Assembly: GCF_009730915.1 (NCBI RefSeq)
Contig: NC_052474.1
Location: forward strand, 2,825,501-2,889,500
Length of the DNA stretch: 64,000 nucleotides
Direction: 5' to 3'
Source of the DNA: Dioscorea cayenensis subsp. rotundata
Taxonomy: Eukaryota > Streptophyta > Magnoliopsida > Dioscoreales > Dioscoreaceae
Shown: piece after piece, positions 23,680 through 34,021 of the stretch
Layout of the letters: each line of letters begins with the position of its first letter
Numbering within the stretch: position 1 is the first letter of the stretch
Program-made: the position numbers and the translations under genes
The notes under the pieces: model-generated
Told to the model about the DNA's origin: nothing
Databases searched by the model: none
What the model saw: the letters and a program-made list of their open reading frames with translations, nothing else

Positions 23680-24321
23680 ATGAAGCTGGTTTGGTGTCCG
23701 GAGATGGCGGCCAAGGCCTACATAGACGCCGTGAAGGCGCTGGCGGATGGGGACATGGAGGGCAAGGACGTGGCCGAGTTGGTCTCGGGTATGGCCGGTG
23801 GTTGGCGCGCGGAGTTCATAGTCGAGGCATGGAGTGCTGGAGTCTCTACAAGTCTCGGGCTGGCCACCGTGGCAACGCACACTGGTGGGAAGCGTGTGTG
23901 CATGGTGTTGGACGAGAGAGCACAGGCTGAGTACGAGCAGGCGATGGAGCACGCCGGAGTATCGCCGGCGGAGGTTGTAGTTGGGGAGGGGGAGGAAAGG
24001 GTGAAGGAGTTGGAAGGGGTGGACTTCATGGTGGTGGATATGAGGAGAAGAGATGCCGCGCGGGTGCTGCGCGGTGTGAGGCCGGGACCGAGAGGGATGG
24101 TGGTCGTGTGCACGAGAGCTGTCGGGAAGGACGGCGGCGCTGCATGGATGATGGGGAGAGGGACAAGGGTGGTGAGAGCTGCGTTCTTGCCCATTGGTGG
24201 TGGGCTAGAGATTCTTCATGTTGGTGTTGGCAATGGACCTGGGTTGCAGGGTAGTTGTGGTGGCCGGTGGATCAAGTGTGTTGATCATGATACCGGGGAA
24301 CTCCATGTTTTCCGGCGGTGA
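23680..24321 (+). CDS. DUF1442 family protein, intronless (inverted-pair member 2)
   Basis: One exon encodes 213 residues from MKLVWCPEMAAKAYIDAVKA to TGELHVFRR. It is nearly collinear with the protein at 20872-21516: AEFIVEAWSAGV, TGGKRVCMV, EYEQAMEHAGV, PAEVVVGEGEERV, VDFMVVDMRRRDAARVL and FLPIGGGLEILHVGVG are shared with few changes. Both are GC-rich. The two genes therefore arose by a fairly recent inverted duplication, whereas the third member at 8111 is older and has an intron. As with the others, a methyltransferase-like fold is known for the family but no reaction is established. Confidence 0.87.
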   Translation: MKLVWCPEMAAKAYIDAVKALADGDMEGKDVAELVSGMAGGWRAEFIVEAWSAGVSTSLGLATVATHTGGKRVCMVLDERAQAEYEQAMEHAGVSPAEVVVGEGEERVKELEGVDFMVVDMRRRDAARVLRGVRPGPRGMVVVCTRAVGKDGGAAWMMGRGTRVVRAAFLPIGGGLEILHVGVGNGPGLQGSCGGRWIKCVDHDTGELHVFRR

Positions 24322-24911
24322 AACTGGCTTTTGTTTGTTTGTTTTGTTAGTTGTTGTTGTTGTTGGTTTTTTCTTAGTGATGTGATATGACTTTTTAGAT
24401 AGTAAGTGGAACTGATTGCATGACAACAGTGTCGGTCACTAGACAATGGGTTAAAGTTGCTTACCATTATAATCTAATCTACCTAATTTTAGCATATGGA
24501 TGGAAGAAGTGAATGAAATATTTGGCATGCTATCAGCCTCAGATATATAGTCTCATATATGATGAGCATATTCATTTTTAGTTTTGTGGTCAGTGATGAC
24601 TTTACTGTACGTTCTATCTTTTTCAATCACTGCTTCTTTTCTACTTGTTTGCTTTTTTCTGTGGCTGCTTAATTATTAAGACTACTCATCTCCTTTTGCT
24701 GAAGAATCTCCTTGATATCTATCATCTACAACATCAACAAGGATTATATTTTGTTTAGCATAAAGCTAGTAAAGCAATATCAAGGAAAAAGATTTAATTA
24801 CAAGAAAACTTCAAATGTTAATTTTGTGATGAACATTATTTAACCAAACTATTGTGAAACAAATATATCCACCATGTTAAACAAGACACTCTTGACAAAC
24901 TAGAGTAAACC

Positions 24912-24946
<35 letters not shown>

Positions 24947-25139
24947 TTCAGCAAGCGATGAAGCTAACCAAGGAGTATTCGAGGAGAAAGCAAAATACCT
25001 GCAGAAAGGCTTTTCCAATCCCTTTCCCTTTCAATAGATTCTCTATTTTCGGTTTTGTGTGATGCATCTTGGGACTGACAATTAATTCTTTTGTGGACTA
25101 GCTAGGTTTCATCCTTGTTGTTGGGAACAAACACATTGT
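24322..25139. other. Gene-free spacer
   Basis: This contains the 3' UTR of the DUF1442 gene, including GTT triplets near 24340-24370, and a (TA)n run near 24912-24939. No gene seen. Confidence 0.55.
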
Positions 25140-25587
25140 TCTTGCAGGTGGTTATATTGTCAGACATATGTTAATCAAGTTTACAAGTTGAAGTGACAGC
25201 AATTGGTGCAGTGTTGGAAGTTTGCAAACAGAAGAATTTAAATCCTGATCAAGTCTTATATGACTTTCCGGCGGTGATTGATTTAATAAAAAAGAATGAC
25301 CTCCGACTATCTTGGTAATTCCGTGAGAAGCCATAGAAAACCCAGAGGCTAGTTGATTGCAACCCGACTATGGTTTTTGAAAATATTACCTGAGATCTCA
25401 ATAGTGTTGCAGATGCTTTTTGCATCGTTTGGTAAGAGAAACCCAGGGCGTTACTTTTGTATCATAAGGGGTTCAATCTACCATGTTGGCTAATGGAGAC
25501 GGTGTTTGAAGCATGGCTTTCATTTGACTGAGGGGTGTGTGTGTGTGTGTGTGTGTGTTTTTTGTTTTTTGTTAAAAAAAAAAAAAA
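25140..25587 (+). mobile_element. LINE 3' fragment (RNase H-like end) with A-tail
   Basis: Broken plus-strand reading gives an RNase H-like stretch (AIGAVLEVCKQKNLNPDQ, then VIDLIKKND, then DLNSVADAF and LPCWLMETVFEAWL). This is followed by a (GT)n 3' UTR and an A-run at 25575-25587. The pattern RDLNSVADA near the C-terminus is typical of the RNase H domain at the end of plant LINE ORF2. It is frameshifted and interrupted, so it is dead. The left limit is uncertain. Confidence 0.45.
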
Positions 25588-25713
25588 CAAGAGTAAATAT
25601 GCAACTTTTGATTATGCACATATTTACCTGAATATATGTATTTGGTTTTCATTATTTAATTTAGGATTTTATGACGGGCCAAATCCACATAAAACGGTAT
25701 AATAACCTCAGAT

Positions 25714-25750
<37 letters not shown>

Positions 25751-26292
25751 CAATTCTTTGTTCAATAATGCACAAACAGGAAATTATACTTCTAACAATA
25801 AAGTGAAGGCATTCATCAAATGTTTAAAAAGGTGAGCCAAAATGATAATCAATGATGAAATGAATCGGATTCTAAACAAAAGCAGGCTAATGAGACCCGT
25901 TGGCACTTCCATGCATGCTACCATTTTACACGGCGAGCCATCGTGTCCAAAGCAATTGGGATATTTCAATCACTTAATTAATCAGAAGCACTCCAAGCAA
26001 TCTAAAGCACACAAATAAGGATTGAAGCAATGAAGAAGAGCACGCTGAATCACATTCATTTTTTTTTTTTAACAAAAAAAACACGAAGGTCAATTTATTG
26101 AATAAAAAAGAAAAGCAACAAAGAAGAGAGAGAGAATGTTTTATTTTAATTGAAGTGATTTAACCATATTTAAAAAAGAAAAAAAGAAGAAGAAGAACAA
26201 TAAATCACCACACCCCTCAAGACAAACAACGAAAAAAAAAGCTTACTATCTATAACAAAAGATTTCATAATCCATTTAGGAAAATTCCTGCT
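25588..26292. other. Gene-free spacer
   Basis: (TA)n near 25713-25746. A possible minus-strand LINE tail lies near 26060-26130 (..TTTTTTATTCAATAAATTGACC..). Nothing else recognised. Confidence 0.5.
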
Positions 26293-26620
26293 TTAGTGAA
26301 ATAAAGAGATATTGTGCAGGCTGGACCTGTGCATAGCAAATTTGAAAGCGGCACCAATTCTGCATCTGGGAATCGTGTATATCCTAGGATTGCCAGCTAA
26401 AATGAGGAGATTATAAATAGTATTGATCCAATGATTAGATCTCCAATCATTTAGATAGTATCCAGAGTTAATAGCAGTTAGGAGATCATGACAAGAGATG
26501 AAGATATGCTGAACTGAAAGATTATTATTGCTAAGTCTGGTAAGAGTTGATGCTAAAGCATTTGTTTCTGCATCCATTTTAGAAGAAGTCAGAAATGCAT
26601 TCGGCCAAAATGATACTAAT
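26293..26620 (-). mobile_element. RNase H-like remnant of a retroelement
   Basis: A minus-strand frame with AETNALASTLTRL, then VQHIFISCHDLLTAI, then WRSNHWINTIYNL resembles the middle of a plant LINE RNase H domain (Glu in AETNAL, Asp-to-Cys-like change at the usual D). It has no neighbouring reverse transcriptase and no gene-like context. The assignment is by pattern only. Confidence 0.38.
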
Positions 26621-26644
26621 AATGAAAAATAATTTACTTGGTAA

Positions 26645-26775
26645 CTTAGGATTAGGACTACAAGTCCGCATCCACAACAAAAAACCCGTTATTAGTTATT
26701 ATCACTATATCTAATAGAACTTAAACTCAAAACTCTTAAATCTTCAAACTAATATCTTATGCGGTGAGACCAATG
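26645..26775 (-). repeat. Possible tRNA-derived SINE remnant
   Basis: The minus strand reads TAGTAGCATTGGTCTCACC (A-box-like) and, about 45 nt later, GAGTTTAAGTTC (degenerate B box). The 3' part is shared in order with the piece at 5155-5270. No target duplication was found. Confidence 0.33.
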
Positions 26776-27065
26776 CTACTAAATTATTAACTTTTTCACA
26801 AATAAAACATTCATCATTAAAAATAAAAAATAAGCAAATCTCAATTAATCAAATATATCAACTTTGTTTTTAAATAATATGGACAAGCCCCAATACACAG
26901 ACACATAATCCATTATACCTCAACGAGAGAGGTGAACTCTAGACCTAGAAATCAAGTGGTTTTTATGAGCATTAATTACACACACATACTGAGTTGGTTA
27001 ATATATATATAATTGGGGGGTATATGTGAAAAGAAACAGATCCAAGAAAACGCAGCGGGATTGAA

Positions 27066-30000
27066 ATGGCATCCTCCTACCTATGCGCTCGGGTTCCTCC
27101 GCCGCAACCCCGCTCCTCTCCTTCCTTCACTCGCCCAACCTCTTTCTCCTTCACCTCTCTAACCCTTCCCCATCTTCTCCCCCCCTCCACGTCTCTACTC
27201 CCATCTCCTTCTCCTTCTCCTCTCTTAGATGGCACCAACAATGGCGGGAGCAATCGCAACAACAACAACAACAACAACAATGGTTGGCTGTGGTCGTGGT
27301 GGAATCCTGATGACTGGTGGAATCCTGAAGAAGAAGAAGAAGAAGAAGAAGAAGAAGAAGAAGAAGAATCTTCGCTATTTCCGTCATCAGCAACGCTGCT
27401 CACCTTCCTTTGTTTGCTCTATATCTCGATCATCCCAGCACCGGCCCTAGCTAGGGCTATTTGGGAGGTGAAGGGCGGCAAGTGGACAAGACTCGTCCCG
27501 GATCCTTCTGGCTCCGATTTCTTGGTTGTCGAAAACGATGGCAGCCATTCTTCGTCCTACTTGGCTCTCCAGGCCTGGTGGCGGAGTTGTTGTGAGGTTG
27601 TCTCGAGGCTGTTGCTGCCCGAAGGGTATCCCCACAGCGTCAGCGACGACTACCTCGAGTACTCTCTATGGAGAGGCGTTCAGGGAGTCGCCAGCCAAGT
27701 CAGTGGCGTTCTCTCCACCCAGGTATATTTGAATCCCGTAATCCGTATTGATGAATGATTCCTCTCTCTATTTTCTTGTGATTCATTATATCTCAAGAAT
27801 TGGGTTTAATGTATCTTATAGCTCAATTACATATCTAAAGCAGGGCATTCTTGAATGTGTGTGTTTGCGTTCTAAGAAATGGCATGCTCTTTGTTAGGCT
27901 CTTCTTTATGCTGTTGGATTGGGAAAAGGAGCAATTCCAACAGCAGCCGCTGTCAATTGGGTGCTCAAGGATGGAATTGGGTATCTCAGCAAGATAATGT
28001 TGTCAAAATTTGGTCGTCATTTTGATGTTAATCCTAAGGGATGGAGGCTGCTCGCAGATCTTCTCGAAAATGTAGCTTACGGGCTTGAGATCTTGACTCC
28101 TGCTTTTCCTCATCTGTTTGTTTTCATTGGAGCTGCAGCCGGTGCTGGTCGGTCTGCATCGTCTCTGATTCAGGTATGGGCGCTTGAACCTCTGCATATT
28201 TATAGCATTGTTAATGTCCATTTGGCTATCCTTGATGTAAGAATTCAGTTTAATTACTTTTTTCCCTGTCCTGTAAACTTATATGATTCTGATGACCTTG
28301 TAACAAGATTTCACATTCATTCTTCTCAAAGTAGTCTGATGATCTTCTTGCACTATTAACCGCAGAGATTCTAGAGAATATTCTTTGAATTGTAATCTAT
28401 CAAAGTCGGCTTTTTTCATTTCTCTTATTTAAAAAATGGATGAAGGTCTTTATATGTATTAGCCCTCAACTTGCACTACCTCAAACCATTTGCAATCAAT
28501 TGACTAGGTCTATATTGTTTATTTGGTAAGTTTCCATAACCATCAAATCAAACTCTATTTACCATACCAAGTGGCTTTGGATCTACTCCAAAGTCTCCAA
28601 TTAAAATGTGTCCTTTTGTTCCTATAGGCTGCTACAAGGAGCTGTTTTTATGCAGGCTTTGCAGTGCAGAGGAATTTTGCAGAGGTGAGAAATGAATTAC
28701 ATTGAGGTCTTTTATTTCTATCTGATTAATAAAATTCACCATCAGTTTTATATTTAGCACTATGCAATAAATGCCTAAGTAAAGTGGGTTTCTCCACAAA
28801 TTATTGCCTTGCATCTTTGCAGGTTATTGCAAAAGGTGAAGCTCAAGGAATGATTAGCAAGTTCCTTGGAATAATGCTTGGAATAGCCTTAGCTAATTAT
28901 ATCGGTTCCTCTGTACCATTAGCTATGGCTTCCTTTGTAGCAGTCTCTGGAATTCACATGTACTGCAATTTTAAATCCTATCAGTCAATTCAATTGAGGA
29001 CACTAAATCCATATCGTGCAAGTAATTTCTATCACCCCTGTTCCCTTTGCATTAATTTGTGATCGCATACTTTCTTTATAGTTTAATATAGTGGGAACCA
29101 ATGACATTGCTGCCAATGTAACAATAACTCATTCAATTTAAAAGCTTTTGCCTACATTAGAATAAAAATTGACAAATCCAGTTTCTCATGTACATCTGTA
29201 CCTAATGAAACACTCAGCAGAGAGCAACCTTTTTTGAATATTGTTGGAATCTGTTTGTCATTTTTTATGTTATGCTTTTCAATTAAGTAGCCCTTGTAAA
29301 TCGTCTTTCCTAACTATTAAACAGGTTTGGTTTTCAGCGAATATTTATTGACCGGGCAGGTTCCTTTGATCAAAGAAGTTAATGATGAAGAACCACTCTT
29401 CCCAGCTTTTGCTGCTTTTAACATTAAGCCACACAATGTAAGCAGTATTATCTTTTCTGCTGTATATATGAGAATTTGTGGGAGGCCACTGTTCTTATAT
29501 GAGCTATTTCTATCTAGGCTTCATGTTATTTTGTAATCTTCAAGTGCCAATATTATTCATGTGAACTGTTGGGTGCTTATGCTAAAGAATGTCTAACAGC
29601 CTTCACATCCATTTCGTTGTATAAATCATGACCTTAATTCAGTCCAGAGAAATACCTACTTTGAGAATTTGAAAATGCACTTCCTTTTTGGGTTGGAGCT
29701 GATGATTTCTATTACCTTCTTACTGGTTTTATCTGCAGGGACAATCGCAAATTCTTTCTTCAGAAGCAAAAGATGCTGCTTCTGAGATTTGCCGCAGGCT
29801 GCAACTTGGTTGCAAGCTCAGTGAAGTTGTTAACAACAAAGAGGATTTTTTTGCTATGTTTGATCTGTTCAAAGATGAAGGGTATCTTCTTGCAGTGGAG
29901 AAAGGAAAATTTTGTGTGAGTTTTGCCTGTGTATTTCTTTGCTCATGTTAGATGGAACATAAAATTTCACTCTAGCTCATCTTTTGGCGGGTTTTCCTTT

Positions 30001-30289
30001 TCAGGTGATGCTCAAGGAAAGTTCATCTCCATTAGACATGATCAAATCCTTGTTTCACGTCAGTTATCTGTATTGGCTAGAGAGAAATATGTGGTTTGAA
30101 TCAAGAGGCATTGCAGATGAATGCCGTCCCGGAGGTAGGTTGGAGATATCCTTAGATTATGTGAGAAGGGAATTCAATCACATCCAACGAGATGGCTCCG
30201 AACGTGGCTGGGCTACGGATGGGTTAATCGCAAGGCCACTACCAAACAGGATACGCTTGGGCCATGCTACAACAATGAAAACAATCTGA
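27066..30289 (+). CDS. RUS1: ROOT UVB SENSITIVE 1-like (DUF647) chloroplast protein
   Basis: Seven exons: 27066-27722, 27898-28173, 28628-28684, 28823-29021, 29325-29437, 29739-29915 and 30005-30289. They total 588 codons (587 residues), close to Arabidopsis RUS1. The first 55 residues are Ser/Pro/Thr-rich, a likely plastid transit peptide. Asn (65-72) and Glu (88-101) runs follow, then a hydrophobic segment (about 110-127). The DUF647 core is unmistakable: [75 protein letters not shown] and [11 protein letters not shown]1 acts with RUS2 in early-seedling UV-B sensing and vitamin B6-related homeostasis; its biochemical activity is unknown. The exon 4/5 junction splits a Ser codon. The stop lies only 181 bp before the JMJ32 start. 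Confidence 0.92.
27255..27367. repeat. In-frame (AAC)n and (GAA)n microsatellites within RUS1 exon 1
   Basis: CAACAACAA.. at about 27255-27281 encodes the Asn run, and GAAGAA.. at about 27328-27367 encodes 14 consecutive Glu. Both are pure triplet repeats, so they change length without breaking frame. Confidence 0.85.
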
Positions 30290-30470
30290 CAATATATTCA
30301 GCTCTCTTTTGTGCTATTGTGAACATACCCACTCTCATTGTCAATTGTATTTCAAAGTAACAAAGACAGTAGTCCCTCATATGATGATTGATGAGATATC
30401 CAAAAATGCATTAGTCTTTTGTTATGGTTACTTGCTTGGCTTCTGAGAAAAAAACAAAAACAGACACAGG

Positions 30471-31771
30471 ATGGAACAAGAACTGAAGAGCCTGTGGTCA
30501 GAGACCAGAGAGTTGAGCCTGGGATCATCCATTGATCGTCTGGACTCAGCTCCGTCTCCTCTCCATTTCCTAAGAGACTACGTCTCCGCTAACAAGCCCT
30601 GCATCATCTCAAGCTCCGCCACTCGTCATTGGCCGGCCATCTCCAACGCTCTCTGGTCCAACGACGCCTATCTCCGCCACACCGTTGCTTCCACCACTGT
30701 CTCCGTCCACCTCACCCCTCACGGCCGCGCAGACTCTGTCGTTCCCCTCCCCAACAAGAGCCTATGCTTCGCCTCCGCCTGTGTGCGCCCAATGCCCTTC
30801 TCGGACGCGCTGGATCTCATCACTTCCAGCGGCTCGCCCACTTCCCCTGTCGTAGCCTATGCGCAACAGCAAAACAACTGCTTTCACGAAGAGTACTCAG
30901 CGCTGGCTTCGGACGTGGATCCTCACATCCCGTGGGCAACCGAGGCTCTCGGCTGCCTTCCCGAAGCCGTCAATCTCTGGATCGGTAATGGCCGGTCCGA
31001 GACCTCCTTCCACAAGGACCACTACGAGAACATCTACGCTGTGATCACTGGAGAGAAACACTTTCTGCTCCTCCCTCCAACTGAACTCCATCGTCTATAT
31101 GTCCGACCTTACCCCGCTGCCAGCTATTCATCCTTATCTCCGGTGTGTTCTCAGGCATGCCCTCCAATTGTTTGTTGAATTGCGCTTCTAAGAGACTTAA
31201 TTATTTAGTGTATAACAGATAACAGATGGGCTGAGACTGGAATTGGAGCAGCCTGAGAGATTAGTGCCTTGGTGCAGCGTCGACCCTTACCCTCCTACCA
31301 ATGAAGCCATGGATGAGCAAATGTCAGCCTTTCCTCTCTACTTCCAGGGGCCGAAGCCGTTCCAATGCACTATCAAGGCTGGAGAAATTCTATACCTGTG
31401 AGTGAACCCTACCTACCTTTATCATAGATTCATACTTATATATGAAATTGCTCTTCTTTTGATCACTGTTGGTTTGCTCATTGTGAGAACGCAGGCCTAG
31501 CATGTGGTTTCATCACGTAAGCCAAACTCCAGACCATAATGGCCGCACCATTGCTGTCAACTACTGTGAGTGTACCCTTTAATTTGCACATTGTTTTGGG
31601 ATTTTGAGATTTGTTTTTGGTTTGATTTGATTGGTGATTTGCATGACAGGGTATGATATGCAGTTTGATATCAAGTACGCATACTTCAATTTTTTGTGTT
31701 CCATTGAATACCCTCCAACTTCAGAGGAGATGAAGAACCATGATGCTCATTCACCAGCTTCTGATCCTTGA
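30471..31771 (+). CDS. JMJ32: JmjC-domain dioxygenase, JMJ32/JMJD7-like
   Basis: Four exons (30471-31142, 31219-31397, 31495-31565, 31650-31771) sum to 1,044 nt, giving 347 residues, the length of Arabidopsis JMJ32. Iron-binding residues of the cupin fold are visible: His181 and Asp183 in SFHKDHYENIY, and the distal His at 290/291 in LPSMWFHHVSQ. KHFLLLPP, VPWCSVDPYP and AVNYWYDMQFDIKYAYF are shared with JMJD7. JMJ32 in Arabidopsis has been reported as an H3K27 demethylase acting on FLC at warm temperature, while animal JMJD7 is a lysyl hydroxylase, so the substrate here is open. Exon 1 is GC-rich. The exon 2 acceptor (AACAG/ATAACAG) has a second AG 5 bp further on; the upstream one keeps the frame. 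Confidence 0.9.
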
Positions 31772-32240
31772 GCGTTTTTGATGTTCATCATTTCATGGAT
31801 CAAAATTTGCATTGAAGATCAAACAACATGGTTTTGGAAAAATCATTTTGGTTGTGTTGGTTTTTTTTTTTTAATCTCTTGGGTTTTGATTTCATCATTT
31901 AAGCCCATGCTCTTTGAGTTGGTTTTCAATTCTATCCCGAACTTGTTATATCTTCATCAATTTTGTCCTATGCCAGTTCCCACTAGTTATATACAAATAT
32001 GTTATGAGAAATAAAATAAAAACAAATAAAAGAAAAACAAGTAACGTGGGTGTAAGATGTTTCAATGTTAAATTTTAAAAATAAAGTTAATTTACCGTTG
32101 CTTGTGGCTTTAAGAAAATTTAAAAAAAAAGGAAAATAATAGAAGATTCGGTAGATTTTTTTTTGGGTGGTTTTGTGTAATCTCTAAGATTGACCAAGTG
32201 CAATGACATCATACCTGATTTGAAACCATTAGTTTTTAAG
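31772..32240. other. Spacer after JMJ32
   Basis: 3' UTR of JMJ32 and AT-rich DNA. No gene. Confidence 0.6.
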
Positions 32241-33021
32241 CAGTGGCGAACCATAGTAGATTTTTTTGGAGGTCAAAGTCCCCCTAAAAAATTGAAAATT
32301 GTTTTACTTAATACATTTGTACGTGTATTAGTGTATATATATGTGTGTATATATATGCAAATACACCAAAATGTCCACGGTTGGGGAAAAGTAAATAATT
32401 GAAAAGACAGATAAATGAGCATGGTTGGTTTCGTGTTTTATAAATTTTTTGTGATGATGCTAATAAAAATCAGATTGAATGACTGGGATTGATTGAGTTA
32501 CTATTATGATCACGATGTTTGATGGTTGGTATTTAGTTGGATCACTAAAATTGATTTATTGTTACGAACACAATGCCTGACGGTTGGGATTGATTAGTTC
32601 ATATCAAAATATTGTACATCACATTTTTTACTGTATCACTGTTTATAATATTGTATATCCCTAATAGAAATTGGGTTATTTTCCACTATACTACTATTCA
32701 TAATATTCACTATATTACTATTTATAGTAATATACATCCCATTTTGCACTATTTAAAAAATTGCTGAAATAATTATGCTTTAATATTGTGCATGATCATT
32801 GTTCACATAAAGAGATGTTTAACAGGGAATGGATTGAAATCCAACTGTTGTGCATGAATGTATGTAGAATTCAATTATATGGGAATACCGCTATATATAT
32901 ATATATATATATTATGTATATATTTATATTTAAAATTTAAAATTAATTTTTTTCTCTCTCCAATGTTTTATATTATATTTACAGTTGAACCCTTAAGACT
33001 CAATGTTTAACTCTGCCACTG
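32241..33021. mobile_element. hAT-like element with CAGTGGC ends
   Basis: It starts CAGTGGCGAACC and ends CTCTGCCACTG, the complement of CAGTGGCAGAG. Many plant hAT elements have CAGTGGCGGA-type ends and a run like GGGTTCAACTG near the right end (here complement GTTGAACCCTTAAG). The flanking 8-mers TTTTTAAG and TTTCAGAG agree at only 5 positions, so the target duplication has decayed. The length is 781 bp and there is no transposase frame. Confidence 0.5.
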
Positions 33022-33042
33022 TTTCAGAGCATCACAAAATAG

Positions 33043-33554
33043 CATTGTTATTAAACCTGGACCTGTTGATATGATGATTCCATACTTAAATTAGTCCGAA
33101 TTTTTTTAATTAGATTATTTATGTAATTAACTCGCTTTGACTCAAGCTTGACTAGCTTTGACCAGGTCAAACCCAGTGAACTGATCGGGTTTCTATAACC
33201 TAGCAGGATCAATATATATATTTTTTAAATGTCGTTTTCATCCTTTTATTTTATTTTTATTTTTTTAATAAATTGAAGGGTATATATATAATTTTTGTCA
33301 AGTTTGAGATTTTTTTTTCTTTTCTACTATTTTCAAATAAAAGGGATTAACAATTGTTTTTTTATTTTTTTCATCAAATTATTTATTTGATAACTAATAA
33401 TTCAGGTATATTATTATATATCATTATATAATTACAAATAATTTATAATTTTAAAAATAATATTTTAAAATATTTGTATTAACCCAACCCAATGATCTGA
33501 AGATTGAACCAAGTGACCCAAAACCCAGATCCCAGGTCGGATCTGATGACTATG
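33043..33554. mobile_element. Decayed hAT-type element, relative of the copy at 2091
   Basis: The left end CATTGTTATTAAACCTGG and the right end (complement CATAGTCATCAGATCCGA) resemble each other. The left end matches the 2091 copy (CAAGGTTGTCAGACCCGG) at 12 of 18 positions, and four of the six changes are C-to-T or G-to-A type. The subterminal GGTCAAACCC / GGGTTGG words and AT-rich middle are also shared. Flanking 8-mers CAAAATAG (33035-33042) and TAAAATAT (33555-33562) match at 6 of 8 positions. It is clearly older than the 2091 copy. Confidence 0.62.
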
Positions 33555-33562
33555 TAAAATAT

Positions 33563-34021
33563 TGATGGTCGTCGTCCTTTTACTTTCGATGGTATAACGT
33601 GAATAGTGGCACTGACTCATCGGCCATCCCTATCCATTATAAAAGTATCTATTGTTGCCTAGGATATATAGATATAGATATATAGATATATACTATATAT
33701 CTGGCAAACATCCAATCCAACATCCTCTGGCTCTGTCCCAGTGCTCCACAACCGTGAGTTCCTGTAAAAATCCACAAATGGACCTACATGTGGATTCCAT
33801 GAGTGCAAAATTAATCTCAACTGCAGCATTGAACACGGCATGGGACCATGTTTATTATTCCCATTCCATGGCTATAACCATGCATACAAGGGGAGATTTT
33901 TTCCTTCCCTTTGGACACTCCCTCAAATTATATGATGTCGGACACACTTGGTTTTCCACTCACTCTCAATATCATAATTATATCTATTATTATAAATTTA
34001 TATTTATAATTATCAAAACCA
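33563..34021. other. CCD4 upstream region
   Basis: This holds a TATAAAAG at 33638-33645, (GATATA)n DNA at 33664-33695 and several upstream ATGs near 33780-33880 in a frame other than CCD4. The transcription start is not determined. If TATAAAAG is used, the leader would be about 350 nt and would contain these upstream ATGs. Confidence 0.4.
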
